Origin: Candidatus Iainarchaeum sp.
Lineage (GTDB): Archaea; Iainarchaeota; Iainarchaeia; Iainarchaeales; UBA10219
DNA length: 64,000 nt
NCBI GenBank assembly: GCA_018304425.1
Contig: JAGVWE010000002.1
Coordinates: 186,001-250,000, forward strand
Reading direction: 5' to 3'
Part shown: in pieces, positions 32,027 through 39,667 of the stretch
Layout: the number at the start of each line of letters is the position of its first letter
Numbering within the stretch: position 1 is the stretch's first letter
Notes under the pieces: generated by a model
Told to the model about the DNA's origin: nothing
The model's database searches: none
Seen by the model: the letters and a program-made list of their open reading frames with translations, nothing else
Translations under genes and position numbers: made by a program

Positions 32027-32199
32027 CTCATCAGCTGCGCAATCATGTTTTCCCGGTACTCGAGGATTTTGGCCTTCGCCTGCTGGGACAACCCGGAGAG
32101 GTTCAAGGCCAGCACGGCGGCTGCGGCCGCCAAGATGATGGCGAACATCACGGTCAACAGGTATTCAAGGGAAACCTGCGCCCTGGTTTCACGAAACAT
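32023..32199 (-). CDS. Short pilin with class III signal peptide
   Basis: 58 aa from ATG 32199. RETRAQVSLEYLLTVMFAII is a perfect class III signal, and the remainder is a short helix (SGLSQQAKAKILEYRENMIAQL). With no globular domain it resembles a major-pilin-like filament former. It overlaps the 47-aa pilin gene by 11 bases and the peptidase gene by 4. The reading frame extends 12 codons upstream without a suitable leader. Confidence 0.82.
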   Translation of the reverse strand: MFRETRAQVSLEYLLTVMFAIILAAAAAVLALNLSGLSQQAKAKILEYRENMIAQLMS

Positions 32200-32332
32200 T
32201 GAAATCACGCAAGAACCCCGGCCGGGCCTTTGCAAGGCTCAGGACGTACAAGCCCACGATTACCGCGATGACGAGGAGCAAGGCCAGCAAGAGCAAGACC
32301 TCCATGGATGACTGGGCTTTCTGGTCGCTCAA
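32189..32332 (-). CDS. 47-aa pilin-like protein with class III signal
   Basis: TTG 32332 overlaps the stop of the TadC/FlaJ-like gene as TTGA and opens MSDQKAQSSMEVLLLLALLL. KAQ, SME and the hydrophobic helix fit a class III signal. A short tail (AKARPGFLRDFNVS) ends in TGA at 32189. It is short enough to be missed by usual gene finders. Its place at the head of the pilin series and the perfect overlap on both sides support it as real. Confidence 0.75.
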   Translation of the reverse strand: MSDQKAQSSMEVLLLLALLLVIAVIVGLYVLSLAKARPGFLRDFNVS

Positions 32333-33231
32333 ACGATTCCCCCGATCAACGCCTTGCCAAGGGCCTTGGAAAGGGCGTATACCCCGAACGCGATGAACAA
32401 TAGGATTGGCAGATATATAATGCTTTTGCCTGGCCGGCCCTCCCGCATCAGGGAAACCATGACGCTGGTGGCCAGGATCTCGATGAACAGGTATGCTTCA
32501 ATGAGGAGGGAAATGAGGGCCGTGGCCTGGACGGACTGCGCGAGCACTTCGGCTGGAACGGAGCCTGCCGCAGCCCCGGAGAGCACGCCCAGGATGGTGG
32601 ACACGAACCCGAAAATGAGGGGCGCGACGAATGCCGCGGCCGTCACCAGCAACATGGACTGCATCAGGGTGCTTGACTTGCGCTCGCGGTTGATGCGCTG
32701 CATGGCGCGCAGGTCCTCCGCGATGTCATCCAAGACCTCAGCGAGGCCAGCACCGCTGCGCACGGATTCCACGACCAGGGAAACCGTGCGCTTGACCAGG
32801 GTCGAGTCAACCGAGTCGGCAAAGGACTTCATGGCGGTTTCGAAGTTCTCGCCTTCCTCGAGTTTCCGCACGACCTGGGCGAACCCGGTCTGGAGGGGGC
32901 CATGCCCGGAAACCACTATCTCGCGGAGGCTGGACTCATACGTCGAACCCGCTTTCAGGGTGTCGCTCATCTGCTTGAGGGCATCCACCAGCGAGGCCTC
33001 GACGGACTCGATGCGCTTGACGGCCTGGAAGTAGGGGAAGCCGATGCAGAGGTCGGCGAGCACGACGAACAAGAGCACGGCGAGACGCGCATCCACCGGA
33101 AAAACGAGGAAGGCGGCGGCCGCTGAAACCAGCAAGGACAACAGAATCCAGGCCACGGCGTTGAACCGGAACCCCGAGTGCCGCAGGTACTTGGAATAGC
33201 GTTCGAGCAGGGTTTGGGGAGAGGAGGGCAT
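32329..33231 (-). CDS. Type IV pilus inner-membrane platform protein (TadC/FlaJ-like)
   Basis: 300 aa. A T2SS-F type cytoplasmic domain (SLVDALKQMSDTLKAGSTYESSLREI ... GENFETAMKSFADSVDS ... RSGAGLAEVLDDIAEDLRAMQRINRERKSST) lies between two N-terminal and about three C-terminal membrane helices. It should form the membrane platform on which the ATPase acts to assemble pilins. It follows another protein of the same kind by 3 bases. Paired TadB/TadC-like genes are common in archaeal pilus loci. Confidence 0.88.
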   Translation of the reverse strand: MPSSPQTLLERYSKYLRHSGFRFNAVAWILLSLLVSAAAAFLVFPVDARLAVLLFVVLADLCIGFPYFQAVKRIESVEASLVDALKQMSDTLKAGSTYESSLREIVVSGHGPLQTGFAQVVRKLEEGENFETAMKSFADSVDSTLVKRTVSLVVESVRSGAGLAEVLDDIAEDLRAMQRINRERKSSTLMQSMLLVTAAAFVAPLIFGFVSTILGVLSGAAAGSVPAEVLAQSVQATALISLLIEAYLFIEILATSVMVSLMREGRPGKSIIYLPILLFIAFGVYALSKALGKALIGGIV

Positions 33232-33234
33232 GCA

Positions 33235-34389
33235 TTACACCTTGGGCTGGGAGTAAACAAGGTAAGCGATTAGGTATAACAACAGCACGGGCAACGCGAC
33301 GAGGAACGCGAAGGCCATGGCCTCTGGGGAAAGCACGGCCGCCCCGACCCCGATGGGGGCGTTGGTGATGCCGGCAATGATGGCGATGAACACCGGCAAG
33401 ACCACGGCGGTGACGATGAAGATGACGCCGAAGAAATTCATTTTCTCGGAAAAGTCGCGGGTGCGCATCCGCAACTCAAAGGAAACGTCTTCCGCTATCT
33501 GGCTCATGGCCTCCGAGAGGTTGCCGCCCATGCGCAGCGCGCGGTTGACGTGGAGGAGAGCGCGACGCAATGCCGTGGACTGGGTGCGGCGCGCGAACCG
33601 CTCGATGGCGTCCTTCGTCTCGGCGCCTTCCTCGATTTCGTTGACGGTCCGGGAAAATTCCTCGCTCAGCACGCCATAGTCCGCCGCCGCAATGTCCTGG
33701 AAGGACTTGTACAAGCCAACGCCCGTGTGCAACTGGGTGGCCATCTGGCGCAAGGCAAAGGGGAGTTCCCCGCTCGCCTGTTCCCCGCGTTTGATTGCCA
33801 GGGCCTTCGGCAGGGACAGGAAGGTCAGGGCCGCGGCCAGGAAGACGACGAGCGTGGAAAGGATGACGGCCAAGGCCTTGGCCTGGAATTCGGCCTGCCA
33901 GGGGACGGCGAAATACGCGGAGACCAGCAGGGCTAGCAGCCCGGCCAAGAACGAGGCCGCAGAAACCAGCACCATGAACTGTTTTTGGGTGAGCGGGAGG
34001 CCCGCGCTCGACAAGAAGTAACCCGTGTCCCGGGCCTGGGGCAGGCTGGACAAAACGAAGTCAATGGAAGCCGTTACGGGCCGGCATAAGAGGTAGAACC
34101 GCGCCAGGAAGCGGTCAAAGAAGTGCCTGGATTCCAGGAGCCAGGGAATGGCCTGGAATTCGAGTGCCTGGGTTCCGGCAATGCCTTCCCGGAGCACGCC
34201 GAGTTTTCCTTCCACGGCGGCTTCCTCGCCGAAAGCCATGCCCTGGGCGGCATACTTTTTCTTGATGTTCTCCACCAACCGGTCCACGGCAGGCAAAACG
34301 GTTTCAGGTTCGTCCCTGGCCGGTGCGGTGCCCTGCCTGGGCGCGCGCTGTTCCACGATTTTCTTCTTCAACTCGCTCAAGTCGGCCAT
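33235..34389 (-). CDS. Type IV pilus inner-membrane platform protein (TadB/FlaJ-like)
   Basis: 384 aa. A charged N-terminal cytoplasmic region (1-110) is followed by membrane helices near 145-195. The T2SS-F domain comes next (ELPFALRQMATQLHTGVGLYKSFQDIAAADYGVLSEEF ... ALRRALLHVNRALRMGGNLSEAMSQIAEDVSFELRMRTRDFSEKM). Three C-terminal helices end the protein. With the TadC-like neighbour it would form the assembly platform. It starts 6 bases after the ATPase stop. Confidence 0.88.
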   Translation of the reverse strand: MADLSELKKKIVEQRAPRQGTAPARDEPETVLPAVDRLVENIKKKYAAQGMAFGEEAAVEGKLGVLREGIAGTQALEFQAIPWLLESRHFFDRFLARFYLLCRPVTASIDFVLSSLPQARDTGYFLSSAGLPLTQKQFMVLVSAASFLAGLLALLVSAYFAVPWQAEFQAKALAVILSTLVVFLAAALTFLSLPKALAIKRGEQASGELPFALRQMATQLHTGVGLYKSFQDIAAADYGVLSEEFSRTVNEIEEGAETKDAIERFARRTQSTALRRALLHVNRALRMGGNLSEAMSQIAEDVSFELRMRTRDFSEKMNFFGVIFIVTAVVLPVFIAIIAGITNAPIGVGAAVLSPEAMAFAFLVALPVLLLYLIAYLVYSQPKV

Positions 34390-34395
34390 TCAAAC

Positions 34396-36033
34396 CTACT
34401 CTCTTTGCCTTCGCGTCAACAGGAAGTCCTGGCACCGCTTGGAGACCTCTGCAATGCCGCGCACGCCCTGCCGGGCGAGGCTCGCAAGGAAGGTGGCACG
34501 GTCCGCCAACTCGGCATCCAATTGCTTGCGGTTGAAGGCGCTGAACTTCTCGAGTTCTCGCAGGAAGCTGATGGGCGTGGGCGTGCGCCTGAAAGAATCG
34601 CTCGCGGCATCCCACTCGAAAACGGTTTGCGTGGTGGTTCGGCCTTCGAGGACGCCCAGGACTTCCGCGACTTCCGTGACGCGGCGGATGGTTCCCTTCT
34701 TCTTGTCGTGGATGCGGTGCTCGATTACCACGAAGTCAAGGCCGGAAAGCATGACCTCGGGGACGCTCATGGGCGGGCTCGTGATGCGGACGATGGCTTC
34801 CTTGGGCGAGTTCGCGTGAACCGTTCCCATCGAGCCCCGGTGCCCGGTGTTCATGGCCGTGAACAGGGAAAAGGCTTCCTCGTGCCTCACTTCCCCAACG
34901 ATGATGCGGTCGGGGCGCATGCGCAACGCGTTCTTGGTGAGGATGTCCAAGGCCAGCTCCCCCGTGCCCTCCAAGCCAGGGGGCCTGGCTTCCAAGCGCA
35001 CCCAGTGCATCAGCGGCAGGGCGAGTTCCGCCGTGTCCTCAATCGAGACAATGCGTTCCCGGGCCGGGATGAACGAGGCCAAGACGTTCAAGGTCGTGGT
35101 CTTCCCCGAACCCGTGCCCCCTGCAATCAGGATGTTGGCCGGCTTCACGCCCAGGCCCTCGACGCACAACCAGAAAAAGGCCGCGAGCCCCGCATCCACC
35201 GTGCCCAAGCGAATCAAGTCCACAATAGAGTACGGGTCTTCCCGGAACTTCCGGATGGTCAACGTGGAACCGTCCACGCTGGCCGGGGGAATGGTGGCGT
35301 TGACCCGGCTCCCGTCCGGGAGGCGCGCGTCCAGCAACGGGCTCGAAATGTCCACTCTTCGCCCGACCTGCCGCGCGATTTTGCTGATCAGGTCCTGGAC
35401 TTCGTTGTCATTGTAGAACTCGATGTTGGTCAACATCATCTCGTGGTCGCGGTGGTAGACGTAGACCGGTTTCTGGGGCCCGATGACCATGATTTCTTCG
35501 AGGCGGTCGTCGCGGACCAAGGAATCGATGATGCCGTAGCCCACCATTTCCCGGACAACCGCTTCGGCGTAGAAGCCATAGCGGTGCTCCGGAATCTTCA
35601 GCTCGGGCGAAGCCCGCAGGATTTCCATGACCTTCTGGTAGTAGACGTTGCGGCGTTCTTCCGCGTCCCGGATGCGGTACGGGGAAACGCTGATGAGCCT
35701 CGTCGCGGCCTCCTTGATGGTGTTGATGACGGCTTTCTCGGCTGCGGTGGGACGCGGGACCGGGACCTGGTAGTAAAGCATGGGCTCGCCGGCCACCCGG
35801 TAAACCGTTACCTCGCCATATTTTTCGACCACGGTTTTCTTGGCCTGCTCGAAGGCAGCGGTTGCCACGGGCCTGGCCCTGGCGGCGGCCTCGGCAGTGG
35901 TCCCGACCACAACCGGTTCAGGGCCTGACTCCAAGGGGATGTCGGCTTCCGCCGTCTTCCCCGCCGGTGCCGGCGCATCCCGGGCCCGCTTTTCCTTGGC
36001 CCGCTCAATCATTTCATTCAAGTAGTCAGCCAC
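34396..36033 (-). CDS. Type IV pilus / secretion ATPase (TadA/FlaI/GspE-like)
   Basis: 545 aa from GTG 36033. The N-terminal domain contains YGIIDSLVRDDRLEEIMVIGPQKPV. The catalytic part has Walker A GGTGSGKTT (about 305-313), the Asp box (SIEDTAELALP), Walker B-like RIIVGEVRHEEA (about 376-387) and the His box MNTGHRGSMGTVHANS. It hydrolyses ATP at the membrane to drive pilin assembly. ATTTAA at 36058-36063 is 26 bases before GTG, so the longer frame to 36186 is rejected. It is the first gene of the pilus operon. Confidence 0.93.
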   Translation of the reverse strand: MADYLNEMIERAKEKRARDAPAPAGKTAEADIPLESGPEPVVVGTTAEAAARARPVATAAFEQAKKTVVEKYGEVTVYRVAGEPMLYYQVPVPRPTAAEKAVINTIKEAATRLISVSPYRIRDAEERRNVYYQKVMEILRASPELKIPEHRYGFYAEAVVREMVGYGIIDSLVRDDRLEEIMVIGPQKPVYVYHRDHEMMLTNIEFYNDNEVQDLISKIARQVGRRVDISSPLLDARLPDGSRVNATIPPASVDGSTLTIRKFREDPYSIVDLIRLGTVDAGLAAFFWLCVEGLGVKPANILIAGGTGSGKTTTLNVLASFIPARERIVSIEDTAELALPLMHWVRLEARPPGLEGTGELALDILTKNALRMRPDRIIVGEVRHEEAFSLFTAMNTGHRGSMGTVHANSPKEAIVRITSPPMSVPEVMLSGLDFVVIEHRIHDKKKGTIRRVTEVAEVLGVLEGRTTTQTVFEWDAASDSFRRTPTPISFLRELEKFSAFNRKQLDAELADRATFLASLARQGVRGIAEVSKRCQDFLLTRRQRE

Positions 36034-36133
36034 GCCCAAAACCCCGTGAAATAAGGGATTTAAGTAATTTAAACCCATTGGCGGGAAGGAAAAAAGCGAT
36101 AATCCTATTAAGGGGGAGAAAAGAGATACTACC
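36034..36133. promoter_or_regulatory. Divergent leaderless promoters of the pilus operon and the mTERF-like gene
   Basis: ATTTAA at 36058-36063 lies 26 bases before the GTG of the pilus ATPase (minus). CCTATTAAG (about 36104-36112) lies 26 bases before the ATG at 36134 (plus). No palindrome like those of sites 1 to 4 was seen here, so the pilus machinery and the minor pilins may be controlled differently. Confidence 0.5.
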
Positions 36134-37126
36134 ATGGCCACGGCCTCCGAATTGGTGGCGGCTGGCTTCAGCCCCGAAGCCGCCAAACGGATTCTGGAAA
36201 GACGTCATGCCAGTTTCAAGAGCTTGTCTGCCACGGAACTCGACCACTGGCTGAACCAGGCGGCAAAAACCTATGGCGTGGCGCGTGCCGCCATTGTCCA
36301 TGCATGCGTAGCCTACCCGGAGTTCACCGGCCTCAATCATGAGCGCGTGCTCCGAGACATTGAACAAGCATACGGAGCAGACCGGGAACGAGCGGCAAAG
36401 CTCGTGATGCAAGTGCCGCGGTTCGCCAGCGTGAACCATGCAAAGGCCCGGCAAAAGGTGGAAGAAGGCCTGAAACTTACCCCGGAAAACGCCGCCAAGC
36501 TCGTGCTAAGCTGCCCGGCACTGGCGGGCTTTGATGTAAAAGGAAGGTTAGCCTCCCTAAGACGGGCGCTCGGCGTTACTTTGGAGCAGGCGCTGAAAAT
36601 GGTGCTGACACAGCCGTCCTTGCTGGGACGCAACCCGGAACGGTTGAAGCATCGCATCACCCGATTCGCTGACCTGCTCCAGGTTGACTTCGAAAGCCTC
36701 GTGAAACTTCTTGAGAAAGCCCCCCGGTTGGCGTCCCTTTCCAGCCGACGTCACGTCGCTGCCTGGGAAGCCGCGCGGAACGCCGTGCAGCGCTTGAACG
36801 ATGTGCGTCAAGCGAGAGGCGAAGTGCCCTATGTACCAAGCACCGGCGAGTTACTGGAAATTTACGCCAAATACTACCCGCTGACCCCCTACCCGATTAG
36901 GGGGCTGCGACGAGGAGAGGACTGGATAAAACGCCGCATCGTCCAGGCAGGCCAGGAAAAACGCAGCACCCGCGCACGACGCGCTCGCACGGCTGCATTC
37001 AGGAAAGCGATGCCCAGCAACCGCACGGCACGCATGCTGCGGTTCTTGCACAAGAAGCCAAGCCCTTTCGGGCGCCGCGTCGAAGGAACCCTGAAACGAA
37101 AACTGCGCCTGGCTAGAGCCGCGTAA
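36134..37126 (+). CDS. Protein with five mTERF-like 33-residue helical repeats and a basic tail
   Basis: 330 aa. Residues about 48-205 are five helical repeats with a conserved Pro at 62, 95, 128, 161 and 197 (spacing 33, 33, 33, 36). Each has the form AAKLVLSCPALAG followed by a Leu-rich helix and LGVT. This is the layout of mTERF proteins, which grip nucleic acid in eukaryotic organelles. A four-helix-like N-terminus precedes the repeats. The C-terminal 90 residues are rich in Arg/Lys (STRARRARTAAFRKAMPSNR). Together these imply DNA or RNA binding. The target is unknown. The gene converges on the Nudix gene, overlapping by 14 bases. Confidence 0.7.
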   Translation: MATASELVAAGFSPEAAKRILERRHASFKSLSATELDHWLNQAAKTYGVARAAIVHACVAYPEFTGLNHERVLRDIEQAYGADRERAAKLVMQVPRFASVNHAKARQKVEEGLKLTPENAAKLVLSCPALAGFDVKGRLASLRRALGVTLEQALKMVLTQPSLLGRNPERLKHRITRFADLLQVDFESLVKLLEKAPRLASLSSRRHVAAWEAARNAVQRLNDVRQARGEVPYVPSTGELLEIYAKYYPLTPYPIRGLRRGEDWIKRRIVQAGQEKRSTRARRARTAAFRKAMPSNRTARMLRFLHKKPSPFGRRVEGTLKRKLRLARAA

Positions 37127-37523
37127 GCGCGGCCTGCACGATTTCCCGGTGGTCGAAGCCCATCTTGGCGGGCAGCTTCTTGAGCGGGAACCACTTTATC
37201 TCGGAGGCCTCCTCCTTGCAGAGGGTCAGCTTGCCCCCAACGGGGGCGCAGAGGAACGCCACGGCCACGGTTCCCCGCGGGTCGCGTTTCGGGCTCGAGA
37301 AGACGCCGATGAACGACTTGATTTTCACGCGCAGGCCGGTCTCCTCCCGCGACTCCCGGACAACCGCTTGCTCGACGGTTTCACGCTTTTCCACGCGGCC
37401 GCCGGGCACCACCCAGCAGCCGTTCCACGGATAGCGGTTACGGCGCATGAGCAGGACTTTGCCTTGCTTGACAACGACGGCATCGACCGCCACGGTGCGG
37501 TAACGCTCGTTCATTCGCGGCAT
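37113..37523 (-). CDS. Nudix hydrolase
   Basis: 136 aa. The Nudix box is complete (GGRVEKRETVEQAVVRESREETGL, Gx5Ex7REUxEExGU). The protein starts VAVDAVVVKQGKVLLMRRNRYPWNGCWVVP, as in MutT/ADP-ribose pyrophosphatase-like enzymes. It cleaves a nucleoside diphosphate linked to another group, and the substrate is open. ATG 37514 is an alternative start. It lies 5 bases after thrS and is probably co-transcribed with it. Confidence 0.9.
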   Translation of the reverse strand: MPRMNERYRTVAVDAVVVKQGKVLLMRRNRYPWNGCWVVPGGRVEKRETVEQAVVRESREETGLRVKIKSFIGVFSSPKRDPRGTVAVAFLCAPVGGKLTLCKEEASEIKWFPLKKLPAKMGFDHREIVQAALTRL

Positions 37524-37528
37524 GGGAA

Positions 37529-39439
37529 TCAGCTTAGTTTCCGTTCGCGGATTTCGGCCAGAAGCCGATCCAGGAAATGCTGGACTTTCAGGGTCTCCAG
37601 CTTGCCGGCGCGGTCGCGGACCGTGACCGTGCCTTCCTTGGCCTCCTTTTCGCCGACGACGAGGATGTAGGGGATTTTTTCGAGTTGAGCAGCGCGGACC
37701 TTGTAGGGAACCGTTTCATGCTTTCGGTCGACGTCGCATCGGACCATGTTCTGGCGGAACAACTTCATGAGCTTGTCCGCGTCCTTGAAGTAGTCCTGTC
37801 CCACGGGAACAATGCGCACCTGGATGGGCGACAACCAGACCGGGAAGGCTCCCGCAAAGTGCTCGGTGAGCACGCCCAAAAAGCGTTCCACGCTGCCCAA
37901 AATCGTGCGGTGGTTGATGACCGGCCTATGCTCTTTGTCGTCCGAGCCGATGTAGGAGAGGTCAAAGCGTTCCGGCATCTGGAAGTCCAACTGGATGGTG
38001 CCACACTGCCAGGTTCGGCCAATGGCGTCCTTCAAGTGGAGGTCGATTTTGGGGCCGTAGAAGGCGCCATCGCCTGGATTGATTTTGTACGAAACCTTGT
38101 TGTCCTCCAAGGCCTTCTTCAGGGTGGCCTCGGCTTTCTCCCAGAGCTTGGGGTCTCCCATGGACTTCTCGGGCCGCGTGGAGAGCTCCACGTGGTAACT
38201 GAAACCGAAGGTCTTGTACACGCGGTCACACAATTGCAGCAACTCCTGGATGATGTCCTCCATCTGGTCCTCGGTGTGGTAGATGTGGGCGTCGTCTTGC
38301 ACGAACTTCCGCACCCGGAAGAGCCCGTTCAGCACCCCGGAGAGCTCGTGGCGGTGGACGAGGCCGAACTCCGCCAGCTTGAGGGGCAGGTCACGGTAGC
38401 TGCGCCGCTTGGTGCGGTAAATGATGGTGCTGGGCGGGCAGTTCATGGGCTTCAACGCGAAGTCCTCTTCGTCGATTTCCAGGCAATACATGTTCTGCTT
38501 GTAATGCTCCCAGTGCCCGGAGGTCTTCCACAAGGTGTTGCGCAAGACGATGGGCGTGTTCACGAAATCGTAGTTGAGCTGGAACAACTGCTCGGACATG
38601 AACTTGATGAGCTCGTTGTACATGGCCATGCCCTTGCCGTGCATGAACACGCTGCCCGGGCTCTCCGCGTGCATGCTCCACAAGTCGAGTTCCTTGCCGA
38701 GCTTCATGTGGTTGCGTTTCTCGGCTTCCACGCGTACGTGCAGCCACTGCTCGAGTTCCTTTTTCTCGAAGAAACTGATGCCGTAAATGCGTTGGAGGGA
38801 AGCGTTCTTCTGGTCGGCGCGCCAATAGGAACTGGAAGCCTTCAACACCTTGAAGGCGCCGATGCGGCCCGTGCTGGGAAGGTGCGGCCCGCGGCACAAG
38901 TCCACGAAGTGCTCGCCCTGGCTGTAAAACGAAATCTTTTCCCCGGTGGGAAGCTCGTTGATCAACTCGGTCTTGTACTTGTTGCCCTTCTCGCGCTTGA
39001 GGGCCTCGGCCTTGCTGACCTCGACCCGCTTGAAGGGCTGGTCGGCTTTCACGATTTCGGCCATCTTGGCCTCGATTTTCTGGAAGTCCTCGGGCGTGAA
39101 CGGCCGGGGCATGTCGAAGTCATAGTAAAAGCCTTCCTCGATGGTGGGGCCAATGGTTATCTTGACTTCAGGGAACAACGTTTTCACGGCCTCGGCCATG
39201 ACGTGCGCGGTGGAATGCCACAAAAATTCCTTGTAGTCCTTGGACTTGGGAGTGATGACTTCAAAGGCGCCGGAAACCGAAAGCGGCCGGTGCAGGTCGA
39301 GGAGTTCCTGGTCGAGCTTGACGCCGACCGCGGCCTTGGCCAGGCCCTCGCCAATGGACTTGGCTACTTCGAAGCCGGTCGTGCCAGGCTTGAACTTGTG
39401 CTTGGAGGCATCCGGGAAGGTTAACTCAATGCCAGGCAT
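37529..39439 (-). CDS. thrS: Threonyl-tRNA synthetase, bacterial-type with TGS and N2 editing domains
   Basis: 636 aa. A TGS domain (1-62) is followed by the SAD-type editing domain with H75xxxH79 (LWHSTAHVMAEAV) and the later Cys/His pair (HFVDLCRGPHLP). The class II core has motif 2 (FRVRKFVQDDAHIY), the zinc Cys (ALKPMNCPPS) and motif 3 (HRTILGSVERFLGVL). A C-terminal anticodon-binding domain ends the protein. Most archaeal ThrRS proteins have a D-aminoacyl-tRNA-deacylase-like N-terminus instead, so this bacterial domain set suggests gene transfer. GGAGGA lies before the ATG. Confidence 0.96.
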   Translation of the reverse strand: MPGIELTFPDASKHKFKPGTTGFEVAKSIGEGLAKAAVGVKLDQELLDLHRPLSVSGAFEVITPKSKDYKEFLWHSTAHVMAEAVKTLFPEVKITIGPTIEEGFYYDFDMPRPFTPEDFQKIEAKMAEIVKADQPFKRVEVSKAEALKREKGNKYKTELINELPTGEKISFYSQGEHFVDLCRGPHLPSTGRIGAFKVLKASSSYWRADQKNASLQRIYGISFFEKKELEQWLHVRVEAEKRNHMKLGKELDLWSMHAESPGSVFMHGKGMAMYNELIKFMSEQLFQLNYDFVNTPIVLRNTLWKTSGHWEHYKQNMYCLEIDEEDFALKPMNCPPSTIIYRTKRRSYRDLPLKLAEFGLVHRHELSGVLNGLFRVRKFVQDDAHIYHTEDQMEDIIQELLQLCDRVYKTFGFSYHVELSTRPEKSMGDPKLWEKAEATLKKALEDNKVSYKINPGDGAFYGPKIDLHLKDAIGRTWQCGTIQLDFQMPERFDLSYIGSDDKEHRPVINHRTILGSVERFLGVLTEHFAGAFPVWLSPIQVRIVPVGQDYFKDADKLMKLFRQNMVRCDVDRKHETVPYKVRAAQLEKIPYILVVGEKEAKEGTVTVRDRAGKLETLKVQHFLDRLLAEIRERKLS

Positions 39440-39667
39440 ACGCTATTCCTCCAGTACGAGAGAAGTTAAAAACCGTTGGTAGGGGAAAGGCAACCGGCGG
39501 GCTAAAAAGAACGAGGAAAACGATTTCACCGACGAGTTTCTGAATCCCTTCTATGCATGGAACATATATTGGCGCTGACCTTGCTTAAATTCGTTTCGGG
39601 GCAGCGGATTTGGCACCGGAAACCCGGCCCCCGCAGGCATTTAAACCCTCACCCCCCCTATTCTCGT
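39440..39667. promoter_or_regulatory. Divergent promoter region between thrS and the Nre-like gene
   Basis: GGAGGA lies at the thrS start, with a GTTTTTAAC box about 25-35 bases upstream of it on the minus strand. On the plus strand ATTTAAA (39639-39645) is 26 bases before the Nre-like ATG at 39668. The open frame upstream of that ATG (from 39557) crosses this promoter and is not regarded as coding. ATATAT (about 39564) and CTTAAATT are further A+T words without a clear job. Confidence 0.5.

Noticed and set aside
39557-39667. N-terminal extension of the Nre-like gene
   Set aside because: The zinc motif and the leaderless promoter both fit ATG 39668, while the extension crosses the TATA box and lacks conserved features.
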